Below are positions 31,251 to 44,000 of a stretch of DNA of 64,000 nt, one piece after another. Under the pieces are notes generated by a model, which did no database searches, was not told the origin of the DNA, and saw only the letters and a list, made by a program, of their open reading frames with translations. The DNA comes from Saxidomus purpurata (taxonomy: Eukaryota > Mollusca > Bivalvia > Venerida > Veneridae), in NCBI GenBank assembly GCA_022818135.1, contig JAFMSR010000008.1, forward strand, positions 13,177,399-13,241,398, written 5' to 3'. Both the position numbers and the translations under genes were made by a program. Numbering within the stretch: the first letter of the stretch is position 1; every line of letters begins with the position of its first letter.

Positions 31251-33950
31251 ACTTTCATGTTTTCCCGATAATCGATTAGACGCGGCTTTTACACATTAAA
31301 CAAAGAAGGGAGATTTCGGTTTAATCCTATTAAATCAAAAACCGTGTAATTAATCGTTTTTGCTTCGGTCAGACGAATTAATATTATTTTTCCTCTTTAT
31401 AGTGATGTAAATTTTAAAAAGATTAATTTGGTATTTCACTTACCTTTTTTAATTCAAAAAGTACCACCGCATTTTCCATATGAAATGGTAAGGATTGCAA
31501 GACTTTTAGTCAGCTTTTTTTGGTCATTTGTCTCAATACTTTGACCCATACATAGAACATCAATTATAAGATTGTTTTTGCTTCAGTGATACCGGCAAGG
31601 GAATTATATCAACTATAAATTGGTGTAAAAATAAATAAAATATTTGAAGGATTTCGCTTACCTTTTTAATATTTTTTATAAGTACAGTCAGTTAAAAATG
31701 TAATCGTAATACAGATCGGGCGCGTCCGTAAATTCACGGAAGTTGTCGATTACTATCGTATCAAAATTGTGATGATTTTGTATTGTATTGTTGCTTTAAA
31801 ACGTAAGGATGGCTAACTTATATGAAAAGGAAAAAAGTGAATAATGATTGTACCAATCTTTGATCGAGTCTCGATATGCTTTATTCATGTGTAAATTAAA
31901 TGAGTAAATTAAAAGGACTGCATTTGGTTAAAGTTATATCTGTATTGTAGCAAAGTGACTAAATTTCACACTTGTTTCAACTTAACGTAAATAGGTAAAT
32001 GTAACACCTGTGAAAAAAAGATTTTGTGTATACATTGTAAGTTTTACACATTTTCACGGGACTGTTGTAATGTCACACAAACACACATATACACAAGTAC
32101 GTATGGCACTTTCAAATTGTGACGCTTATTTAATATGAAAGAATTTGTTTTCAGAATCCGTTCGTCCGGATAGATGTCACCCGTCATAAATGTGGTGATG
32201 TTGTTTTTTTTTGCTTTGCTATTTGTGCGTATTTTGACAGTCGTTTACTTCTACTTTGGTCCCCCTATAAACATTTTGTAACTTAAAGGTGGTTCACAAA
32301 TGAAAAAGTTAAGACCGGTCAGAAATCGAAATCAGGTACATGTAATGTCGAAAAATAATGTTTGTGAATTATGTACTTTTAGTATTTTGATCAAATATCA
32401 GAAATTGAAAAAGAAATGAAGATGCAAATAAGATGTTATTACGGTAAACTTACATATTTTAAAGAAACTTAAAATCTGTCATAAGAATTACCACTTGCGT
32501 TTTACAATATACCCCGGGGCAATAAAACACTAGAACGGATATGGATTATTAGGGTGCAATAAAAGTCTTTGTTAGTCTTGGTAATTTATTACCCTATATG
32601 TGTGTATTATATATATCTTTTTTATTGTACACCCATCTCAGAAACAATGAAATGTTTTTAGATAGTTAAATAAATGTATTTCTGTTTGCTTTTAGAGAAC
32701 AATTAGCTACTGTGGAAAGGGACAACGAAAAAAAGACCTTACTTGATTATTCCTTTTATTAACAAAAGTAACCTTTTAAATAACTCGCACTTTAAAATAT
32801 TTTTTCCAAAAACGTTCATGATTTTATATGTATAATTTCAAAATAACCTCGACACTTAAGTGTGTCGTTCAAGCTTCTGCTGTAGCACATTTATTTCTAT
32901 CTTGTAGAATTTACGCACGTGTAACGTTGGCGTCAAGCACACGGGAAACAGTACCGTAATTAATTAAACGATAGTAACATCTACCTTGTAGTTATGTAAA
33001 TAACAAATTTTCAAAGATGACGCACACGTTCATGCATTGTGTCTATCGTGTTGTTTGTTTTTTCACAGCTAACAGAATATGAAATCGATGACATCGATTT
33101 TGTATATGCCTAATGAAAACTTCGTTATTTCATTGTTTCACATTCAATATTAGAATCAAGCTACCAATCGCTTTCATATACTAAAAATCGCGCGGACCTT
33201 CTTTTTTTAAAGGTAGTTTTTGTTAGCTTTTAAGTTTAGAGAACTAATTGCTTTCAAGATATACAACCACTTATGGCTTTTAAGCACGTGCGAAGAAAAA
33301 AGAAAACTGTGAAAGTGTGACTGTCATTGCGGTATAAGTTGGTGATGCCGTGTATGATTTATGTTGTGAAGCTTCACTTAATTACATTAAATGCGGATGC
33401 TTTGATATAATATGTGATTCAATTTAATAAAATTAATTCAACAATATAAAGATTAATAGCTTATTACTCCTGTAGTTTGTCCGCATGATCCTGTCAACAA
33501 TTATTACACGAATAGCTCTGTGCATTGCATAGATTTAACAAAAGTTAATGAAATTCGAGGGTATATTCATGAAAAAACTGATAAATCTATAATAGCTCTA
33601 TTATTCAAATCAGTGTTGCTTCATTTCTCTGTAATCTCTATTTTACAACAGTTGCTTTTTAAACATACAATGTAATAGTACAAAAAAGATAGCTGGGATG
33701 AATGCAATAAGATTAAAGATTTCTATTTTAGCGTAATACACAGTACATCTTAATATCCTCGGGCTAATATTACGCAAGCAAATATCGATTTTTATTGATT
33801 GAGCTGCCGAAACAATCAGCGGTTTTCCGGTCTGTTTCGGAAAATTTACGACCGCAAGCGAACTGTCCGGCCGCTACTACCTGTTTATCGATTTTCTGAC
33901 CAGCCTTATCATTGTTAGCGAGTAGAGAACAAAATGTTCCATATGTTTCG
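31251..33950. other. AT-rich intergenic DNA, nothing recognised
   Basis: No open frame of note, no splice-bounded exon and no obvious tandem repeats. It is bordered by inverted 'CATATGGAACTTTCATGTTTT' (31,244) and 'AAAATGTTCCATATG' (33,932), so it may be the interior of a larger composite of the foldback family. Confidence 0.35.
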
Positions 33951-33991
33951 ATATTTTATGGAATCAAACTCAATAAAAGTAGAGTTTTAAC

Positions 33992-34360
33992 CATAAAATA
34001 AACAGAAAAAATGTTGGTATCGGTGTAATATCACGTTTATTTCACTAGTGAACACCAAAAGTTGTAATTTTTCACTCGTGACTGCGCCACTCGTGAAAAT
34101 ATCACTTTTGGTGCCCACTCGGTGAAATTATAACGTGATCTTACACCTAAACCAACAATTATCCTCTATATAATTCACCGTTATATAGAGGATAATTGTT
34201 GGTTTCGGTGTACGATCACGTTATAATTTCACTGAGTGGGCACCAAAAGTGATATTTTCACGAGTGACACAGCCACGAGTGAAAATAACTACTTTTGGTG
34301 TTCTCGAGTGAAATTATCGTGATATGACATCGATGCCAACAATTTTCTGTTTATTTTATG
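33992..34360. repeat. 369-bp inverted repeat upstream of SPATA18
   Basis: The two arms of about 180 bp are joined by a 7-base spacer (TTCACCG, 34,174-34,180). The inner 25 bases each side pair almost perfectly ('CCAACAATTATCCTCTATAT' / 'ATATAGAGGATAATTGTTGG'). Further out CGGTGTAATATCACG, CACCAAAAGT and AACAGAAAA/TTTTCTGTT pair with mismatches. The left arm is a copy of the unit at 30,838-31,045. Confidence 0.85.
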
Positions 34361-34560
34361 CCTCAAACTCAAACCGGCATTCATTACCCTCGGTATACTT
34401 TTTGACGTTAATCCAGGTAACAGATTTTGATAATTTTCACTGCGTGGCCAGTGAGTTTATCGGAATATAATCCACCGTTAAATTACGATAAACCACCGAA
34501 AAACATAAAATAAATTTCGATAAACCATCGTAAAACATAAAATAAAACAGAAAATAATAA
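34361..34560. repeat. Fragment of the foldback arm
   Basis: 'GGCATTCATTACCCTCGGTA', 'TACTTTTTGACGTTAATCCA' and 'GTTTATCGGAAT' match the left arm at 30,150-30,235 in the same orientation. It is followed by short 'CGATAAACCA(C/T)CG(A/T)AAAACATAAAAT' repeats. Confidence 0.7.
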
Positions 34561-34604
34561 TGACGTTGGAAATCCAATTGCGTCAATTAAATATTTACGT
34601 TAAA

Positions 34605-34628
34605 TGACGTCAATTCTCAGTGACGTCA
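34605..34628 (+). promoter_or_regulatory. Pair of CRE-like TGACGTCA sites
   Basis: TGACGTCA at 34,605-34,612 and again at 34,621-34,628, 16 bp start to start, about 320-340 bases before the SPATA18 ATG. The full 8-bp CREB/ATF consensus twice so close is unlikely by chance in this AT-rich DNA. The neighbouring repeats also carry the word, so a transposon origin is possible. Confidence 0.5.
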
Positions 34629-34943
34629 TAGTTACCATAGCATCATTTCTCCTTAACGCACCTCACGTAGCTCTAGATATTTAATCTACACTAGTGTAGA
34701 TATAGAGATATACTAACTACAAACATTGTAAGAATTTCCATGGTAAAATGTTGTTGAGGTGGAAAAAAAGACCCACTACTTGTCAAAATCGTGAGTAGTC
34801 AACTCAACTCGTATACGATACATTAAATAAAACACCCGCGACTGTGTATGTGAGACCTACGATCTGCGTTAGAATGTGAGACAAGTGTGTGTCAATTGCG
34901 CATGCCTAGTATGCCATACTTGTCTAACAGCAAAAGCGTCAAA

Positions 34944-35030
34944 ATGGCGGATTCATTGAGAAGATTGGTGAATATTGGAACTTTTAGTGTTCTACAAGAA
35001 AAGTTAGAAAGATGGATGGACAATTACTAT
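34944..35030 (+). CDS. SPATA18: SPATA18 exon 1 (start)
   Basis: The ATG in AAAATGG (A at -3, G at +4) opens [20 protein letters not shown], which aligns with the vertebrate Mieap N terminus. The 29 codons end at TAT|GTAAGTAT, a perfect donor. An upstream in-frame ATG at 34,887 would add 19 residues, but homology favours 34,944. Confidence 0.92.
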
Positions 35031-38000
35031 GTAAGTATCATCTATAATAACTTTAATTGGATTGGAATCGTCCATAGATAGCGCAAGACATTATTTATTA
35101 TTCTTGAAATATGTACAAAAAGTCCAACGGTATCGGATTTCGGACGGTTGCTAGGGCATTTGACAAGTTCATACTACTGTTTTCTATTGTACCATGTACC
35201 TTTATTAATAGGTTTAGAGGATTGTGACCAAACGGCATTATGTTCAAGACTTATCACATATTTTTACAACTTTTTCTTTCAAGAAGTACATGCTAAATCG
35301 GAAACTACCGCCATTTTCCATGCTAGCCTGAACTTGGAAATCGTCTGCAATACTGCTTACTTGGCTATCAAGATAGAGCGACTCAGCAAATACCGATATA
35401 GTGTACTACAATCATTGATCTGTTTTGGAATGAATCCAGAAATAACTTCACTCTACCTGGTCTGGTATTTAGATAATTGACAAGGATTTTTTTAATAAAA
35501 TGAATGCACCAAACTTGTTCAAAATTAATCACCAACTCTTAAGATCTTATGAAATTTGGATTTGTATCCCAAATGAAGACCTAAGACAGGTTGAACATTG
35601 GACAAAAATAAACCTAGTTTAACTTAACCAATCTTAGTCATGTGTTCCACTTTGTGCTATATTTTCTTTTGAAATTTGAATTTGATGAAAGCATTTATGA
35701 CTTTGGCAAAGCTGGGTCAGGCACTACAATGTAGCAATGAACCTGATGATATTATTTAAGAAAAAAAGTATCATTTTTAGCTCGTCTGATTTTTGAAAAA
35801 AATGACGAGCTATTGTCGTCACTTGATTGTCGTCGTTGGAGGCGTTGGTTAAGCTTTGCGTTTAGGTCACTTTCATGGAAACTGTCAAAGCTATCACTTT
35901 GAAACTTGGGGAACTTGTTCATCTAATACCCTTCTTCACATTGTACTGAAAAAATGCTGAGTCACACCTGTTTTTTTCTTCGGGGGGGGGGGGGGGGGGG
36001 TAAAAAACATGAATTTTGATGGATTTGGGTTGATTTTGAGAATTGGACATAGCTTCTTCAATTTTTGTTAGATTGATTTCAAATTTTTTCACAGACAATA
36101 AATGGATGATGCACTTCAATAAAAAAAAACGGGTTTTTGAGTTACACATTGGAAAGGGGACGGGGAGGGTGGGGGATATTTTAGTATTTTTGGACTTTGT
36201 AATTTTTAGCTAGTCTGATTTTTTAAGTTTTGTGCTTGGGTCACTTACATGCAAACTATCAAAGCTATCACTTTTAAACTTTGGAATACCTGTTCACTAT
36301 CAAATGTACAATAGTATAAATGAAGTATTTTACAAGTTACATAACCCTGTAATGTATTTGGCTGGATTGTTGCCCCTTCTAAACTTAAAAAGTTTCACAC
36401 ATACAATATTTGTAACAGTCAACATTAATGCTACCAAACTTAGTTAATAAGAAATATTTACGAATATCTTTAATAGGATTGTATTTTAGGGCTCCTGGGA
36501 TCAAGGTCACTGTTACTAAAAATAGGAAAACTGTATTATTATATTCAATATCATTAGTAACAGTTGACATAATGTAACCAACTTTTGTTTGTAGTAAGTA
36601 TTTAAGAAGATAGGGCTGGGTTTTGGGACTCCTGGGGTCATTGTCAAGGTCACTAACTAAAAATAGAAAAAACAGTAATATGTTCAATATCTTTAGTTAC
36701 AATTGACATAATGTAACTTTAAATTTTTAAATGTCTAATACATATGAATAAAGACTTTTTAATTAATTTGGATTATGTTTTGGGCTCATGGGGTTAAAGT
36801 CCAGGTTTTTTTCTAAAAAAAACGAAAAATGGGGGAAAAAACATCTTTAGTTGCAGTTGAACTATTGTGACCAAACTTAGTGTTTAGTTATAATTATGAA
36901 AACCTTTTGTGGGATTGTGTTCTGGGGCCAAGTCAAGGCCACTGTTACTTAAAAAATGGTGATAAATAAACTTAGAAGGATGAAATCAGATGAGTGTCAG
37001 GCATCCGCAGGCGGTGCTCTTGTTTATTATGTGGCCAGTGGGTTTGTGAATGGTATCTAGCAAGGAGCGATGTCCATAATTGTTTTAACTCATTCCATTG
37101 TTAAATGAAAATTGAAAATGACATTTTCTGCATCAATTTTACATATTTTCAGCAGCCTTTTGTGTTGGAAAATACAAAAATTAAGATCTAGATTTAGGGA
37201 AAAAAAAGATATTGGGGGATTAAATGTGAATCTCATTATTATAAGCCCTTACAGTACAGGTCTTGAGGATTATGCAAAAAATGCGAAGTGTGGCTCCAGT
37301 GGAAATAACCTGACTTCAAGTAACGGACAAAATCGTAAATGAATCCATTCAATATGGAGTCACATTGCGACTGTTCGGAGTGAAAATTTCTATAATACAT
37401 ATGTTTCGTTTTTAATCAGTATTCTAGCATACTACTGTACATTGTACTAGAAAACCTTGAGTGTAATTCACAGATCATGTTCATTTAAAAGTGATTATGA
37501 TTTAAAGTTTGTGTTTTCCTTACTTCACCGCCATTCCTTGAAGTTTTTATCGTAACTCGTCATCTTTTTCCTAGTGTTGATGATATTCTTTACTTTCGAT
37601 AAACTCGTTTGTATCTTGTAACACTCATAATTGAATATCTATTTTCTATCACTTTATTTTAAATGATCTCTTTTGATCGCGATTCAATTGATTTCTCGCT
37701 AGTGGCCATTTTATTCAAGAGGTGACGTCATTTGTAGCCGTTGACGTGGCGTGTCCCTTTTCTGAGGGCCGATTATCGCATAATTGGCCCTCACGCGCGG
37801 GCCAATTATTTTATAATGCCCTGACCGTAAAGATAATCATCATAATACTGTACAAATGTGTTACTATATATAGTAACATATGTATTATATAAAAATCAAG
37901 CATTGCAGAATAGAATAATCCATGAAACATGATCAAGCACATTTGAATTTTGCCCTTCTTGTGAGCATGTGATGGTAACCTTGTTTTAAGGTAACCTAAT

Positions 38001-41000
38001 ATTATTACAGGTTCATGAATACTTAATGATTCTTTCACCTGCAAAAATAATTCTAATATCAGAATCATTGACTATTGGACCTGAAAGTAATATTCCTGCT
38101 AGCTGGAATGATCTATTGTTGTTTCTATGAACACACTAATACTGCTATGTTTGTGTTATGTTAGACTGACAATACCTTTCATTACAAAACATATAATACA
38201 ATTGACAAAGATCTGGACATAATTGCTAATGTGTATTATTTTGTAAAATCATTTCCCTTTAAAGTAGCTGTATTGCTTTAAAGCCTTTGCTGAAAGTGTA
38301 GGTGCATGTGATATTTTGTATTAGATTAACAAAGTACGCATACATATCTGTAAGTTCTTTTAGAAGCTCTAAACTAATAAAATAGAACCAATACAGCAGG
38401 ATGGACAGCTATGTCACAATTTGTATTATTACATTTTTTAATAACCCCAGATTAATACCTTGAATCTATTAAAAAAACATTTTTGCCCACTCAGCTTAAT
38501 TCCTGGTACTCCTGGATGTTTGCTGGTTTTGGTAAGTTGTAAATATTAATTGTGATTAAATTGTTAACATTTTGAATAATGCTACTGGTCTATACACACA
38601 GAGTAAATTGTTTTCATACAATATGATATAGATTGCTTTAATTAAATAATGTTGAAAGTACAAATAGAATCACAGAACCACTTACAAATATTAGATCTAT
38701 ATGTTGGTAATAGTGATTAAACGGTTATTCAGGACTTTATGATATCAGATATGACCAAAATCACAGTCCAATAGCAAAACCTGTCCATACCTTCTATAGA
38801 ACAGTTTAAATGCACACTGAGCTGCTATTCAAGACTAATGATAAATGTAAGACAGCTTAGAAACATTTACTTGAGGAGGCCGGTTTAGGTTACTTGACCA
38901 CCAGATTCAATTACTAGAGTAGGTACATGTGATGGTTTGTGTCACTCTGTATGCGCGCCTGTCTGTCCCCTATTCTTGTTCATGTTATTTCTCAGCAACC
39001 ACTGGCTGGAATTCAACAAACTATAAGGGAAGCTTAACTATCAAGGGAAGATGCGCATGTGCAGGGCATGTGTTCTGCCTCAATGCTTTTCAATGCCATT
39101 TGATTATTTCTGTATAATATTTTTGTCCATACTATTTCTCAGCAACCGCTGACGTTTGACAGAAAGCTTCACCATCAAAAGGAGATGCACTTGATGCAGG
39201 GCATGCTCGATGATTTGCCATGGAGTGATGTCTCTTGGATTATTTCTGTATAATGTAAATATTGTCTGTGCTATTTCTCAGCAACCACTGGCTGGAATTC
39301 AACATTAAATTTAAACTAATGTGAATCTATACTGCTTGCTTGACAACCTTAGTAACAACATAGAACTTATAATATTTTTTTTCTACAATAAGAACACTTC
39401 TTTATCTTTTCTTTACCATGACTGACTCAGTGTCAAAACGTTGGATTTCTCACTGTTGGGCTCAGATATTCTTCAAAGTTAGGTTGTATCTCTTTCTTAA
39501 GTATTCACGTTTATGGCCGATTCTTCCCTAGGTATTGATTGATATCATCTACTGACACATTGTTGAATAAAATTATAATTTATAGTTTTGTTCATGTATA
39601 CTGTTCAAGCATACTGAATTAAAACAATAAAAATAATGATATTTCAGTTGTATGTAATTGTACATTTATATCAAATATCTTTTGTTTCATCCAGCAATTA
39701 GATGGCATCTAAACAATATTTCATAGACTCAGAATTTTATGATGATTGAGATTAAAGTAAATAAATAATAAATCAAGTCATTTTGTTTGTGTGTTATAAT
39801 CAAGGCTTCTAGTGATCTTGATTTGAATAAAGTCTAAATTATTTAATTTCTGCAGACTGCGCATGTGACATTGTCAGATCATATGGAAAATTTAGGCATA
39901 TTTAAAGCTTTTAGTGTTTGAAATTTTTTGTCCAGTCACAACACTGTATTCTGCACTTTAATTAAGGTAAATATTTATATACTGAGTCAGTAAATGGAGG
40001 AATACTACATGCACCACAACAGACCAATTTATTTTCATAATTGCATCAAAATCAACACTAACCTATACTTGGAATGTAATATAAATATGAAATGATTCTG
40101 CCTTGGGACCATTACAGTGCATGTTTTACAGTGTGCTCTTGCAGACGTGTTTGCTACTTGTTTAATATTGTATCATTGGCATTCTGTGAAACAAATGCTC
40201 ATAGTGCTGTCTTAATTGAAAAATGATGAGTCCATTTTAGAAATTTAGTTTGGTAATGGTTGAAGATTTTCGATAAAAAATACATTGTAATTTGAAGCCC
40301 AGATCTTTATATATGACGAATGTTTAGAGAAAGAGAAATTTTGAAGACGCGTTTAAACATGTATGCTTGGATTCCATATACATGCTTAATATTTTATCTT
40401 GGTGTAAATATAATGTAACATTTCAGTTCAATATAAATGTCAGTATAACTCCAGATAAGTTTGTGAGATTGTACTCTTTTACTGTTTGAAAAGCTGAATG
40501 TAAAGCTCAAAATCCAGAATGATTACTGTCGGCTATATTTAGTCAGCAGTCTGTTGAATATTTCTATAAATTCTAACTGTTTTCAGTTTCACTTTTACAA
40601 TTCAGCATACAATTATCTTCTTTTTTTTCTTCTAATACTTCAGAGTCTGGTAAAAGAAGATACCTGTTTATGATCGTTAAATCAAATCACAATTTTCATT
40701 CAGTAAATTCTATGCCAAAAATGTTCTAGAACGAAGTCAAAAAGTTACAATTTTCAAATTTAAAAGCGTCTAGAATGATATAATTACACTATATAAAAGG
40801 AGAAAAAACAGCATTTTGTTATCTTTTATTTGTTGAAAGTGGAATGATTCAAAATTGATGCATGTAATACAATAAATAGGCATATGTTAGAATGTTAAAA
40901 CTTTGATCTTGCCTTTTAAAATGAAGATGAAATTTTATTACACTGTCTAGTTGTATTTGAATGATTTACCAACCAAAGAACTATAGTTCTAGATTCTCCT

Positions 41001-44000
41001 AGCTTTAAAACTGAATGAAAAAAAGGAAAAAATTAAAAGAGACAATTATCATTAAACCAAGTCTGGTTGTGTGTGAGTGAGTAAGTCTTCCAGATAACTT
41101 GTTCCTTCTTTTTCCTTGCAATGAGAACTAGCAGTGAGGCAAAACTATAGTAAAAACAACACAAATGAACCCCCTTGAAAAAGGACTTATTTGACAGATA
41201 ATGACAGTAACTAGCCAACAATTATTTCTATCTGATTATGAAGAGTGATGTTATAAATGTTGTGTTTTCAGATTTGTTTGAGATCTGATTCCTAACCAAA
41301 CTGGGATTTATTTTTAAAAATCAGATCAATATTTATTGATTACAGAGTAAATGAAGCATGTAATGCTGTAAGTTGTATTAAACTATTAAAAGAAAATTTC
41401 TTTTGACTTAATGACCCGCATGCTATATCAGTATTAAAAGCAAACAAAATACTTTAAAGTTTTATGATTTTTAAGGATGGAATGTTATTAAATTTCTGAA
41501 AAAGTTGAGTAAGTTTATCACACAAAGTCAACAATTGTTAACAAACATAGATCTAATATCTCAACAAATAGAAGCAAGTTCAAACAAAGCTGATAAGCTA
41601 TTGGAAATCACTTGTAAACATAATTTATTTGTCACAGTAGTTTAATGTTCTTTTTATTTCCAGCGCACCCAAGTTAAAATCAATTATTTAAAACTCTTGA
41701 AATATTTATGGGACATGTTTTATAAAAGTAGTTAAAGAGAATTTGTCGGAATTGATTTGAAATGTTAAGCACTGTTTAAGTGTTTATGATATTTCCTACT
41801 GAAAAATGTTTTTATTTTGTGCTAGATATTGTTACATAATTCGACATTTTGAAATAAATTTGTAAGCTGGGTTAAAACATTTCCAAAAACATAATGATAG
41901 TGATAAGTTTTTCACAGTTGCTTTATGCTTATTACATTATTTTTAGAAACACTCCTCAGGGTTTGACACTAACGCAGTCCCGCGAACCCGAGGACACCAA
42001 AATATTGGGAGGGACTCCTTAACTTCCGAGTCAGTTGTTCCGTCGGGACTCCTAAGTTTTCGGGGAAAAGTCATAAGTTCTCTTAATACATGTTTTTTTT
42101 CGGGAACGCTTTATTCCGCGTATATGAACGCATACTTCTTACAAAATACGCTAAGAAATCCGTTGACGAATCCACGGGACGCATGAAATTTTCGGGAAAC
42201 GCATTTAAAAAATCACCACAATATACAATACACAGCTTGACAGCTGATAAAATGTAAAGGCGTCGTCTGTTTTGTGCTGTCAACCAATTAGAAGGCGAGG
42301 TTTTCCAATACTTAATTACTCCACAGGTAGGCAGTCTTAACACCCGATAATCAATTTAACGGGATTAAATGATGCTTTAATTTGCGGTGCATCTGCTCTG
42401 AAGTGACATTAAAGTAAGCGTGTTTGCTGATTAATTATCGGCTTATTACATTATTACAGTTGTTTTTTGGAACCGTCGACAAACTTAATGCCTAATTTTT
42501 TTTAAATGTTAAACAATAACATCAATTAGCGGCGGCTATGCAGAGAAGAAACTGTTTTTTCGGGACCGTTTACGAATTATAAGTGACATAAAAAGAGCTC
42601 ATGTGTAATTTTTTTAATATGCATATCAAAATACCGGCGTGTTTGCATTGAAATGACTCGAAAATTATTGTGTTTGCAGACTAATGACCGCTAATTTTCG
42701 CCACCGTTTTTCGAGTTAATATTCAACCTATTGTAGTTATAATTGTTTTCGACCCGTTCACGATTCACATGCATATTATTTTTTATTTTTTTTTTATAAA
42801 GATAATGTGATTATTTTGCTTATACGGTAGGAACTTAACACCCTTAATATTTTGAATTTTTAGCTTGACTATTCGGAGAATATGGAGAGCTATTACAGTC
42901 ACTTGTGCGTCGGCGTCGGCGTTGCTTCTTTGGTTAAAGTTTTGCCTACTAAGTACTATCATGCACATATCTCAGTAACCACTTATGATATTGACTTGAA
43001 ACTTTGTTCATGTCTTTAGGGGTGTCATACAATCAAGGCAGATAACTCTTGAAAAAATTTAGTACAAATTATGGCCCTTGTTTGACTTTGAAAATTTGGT
43101 TAAAGTTTTGCCTGCTAGGTACTATCATGCACATATCTCAGTAACCACTTATAATATTGACTCGAAACTTTGTTCATGTCTTTAGGGGTGTCATACAATC
43201 AAGGCATATAACTCTTGAAAACATTTAGTACAAATTATGGCCCTTGTTTGACTTTGAAAATTTGGTTAAAGTTTTGCCTGCTAGGTACTATCATGCACAT
43301 ATCTCAGTAACCACTTATGATATTGACTTGAAACTTTGTTCATGTCTTTAGGGGTGTCATACAATCAAGGCAGATAACTCTTGAAAAAATTTAGTACAAA
43401 TTATGGCCCTTGTTTGACTTTGAAAATTTGGTTAAAGTTTTGCCTGCTAGGTACTATCATGCACATATCTCAGTAACCACTTATGATATTGACTTGAAAC
43501 TTTTTTAATGTCTCTAGGGGTGTTACACAGTCAAGTCAGATAACTCTTGTATAAATTTAGTACTAATTATGGCCCTTGTTTGACTTTGAAATTTGGTTAA
43601 AGTTTTGCCTGCTAGGTACTATCATGCACATATCTCAGTAACCACTTATGATATTGACTTGAAACTTTTTTAATGTCTTAAGAGGTGTCACACAGTCAAG
43701 ACAGATAACTCTTGTTTAAATTTAGTGCAAATTATGGCCCTTGTTTGACTTTGAAAATTTGGTAAAGTTTTGCATGCAAGGTACTATCATGCACATATCA
43801 CAGTAACCACTTATGGTAGTTATATCAAACCTTGCAATAGTGTTCAGGGTAAATTTTGTATCAAACAATTAATTTACCAAAAATTAAATCTATAGTTATA
43901 GATTTTGACTTTTTTTATGATTCAACTTTCCTAGTTTATACTTAATAGTTAGCAGAATTTTGTTTTGCTATTACACTGATAAAAGTTTTGTTTTATTAGC

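Noticed and set aside
35148..35480. 110-codon open frame just after SPATA18 exon 1
   Set aside because: It lies in intron 1, with no family resemblance and low-complexity hydrophobic content; chance open frame more likely.
42083..42343. 86-codon minus-strand frame inside the hAT-like element as a transposase remnant
   Set aside because: No hAT transposase or zinc-finger motif recognised.
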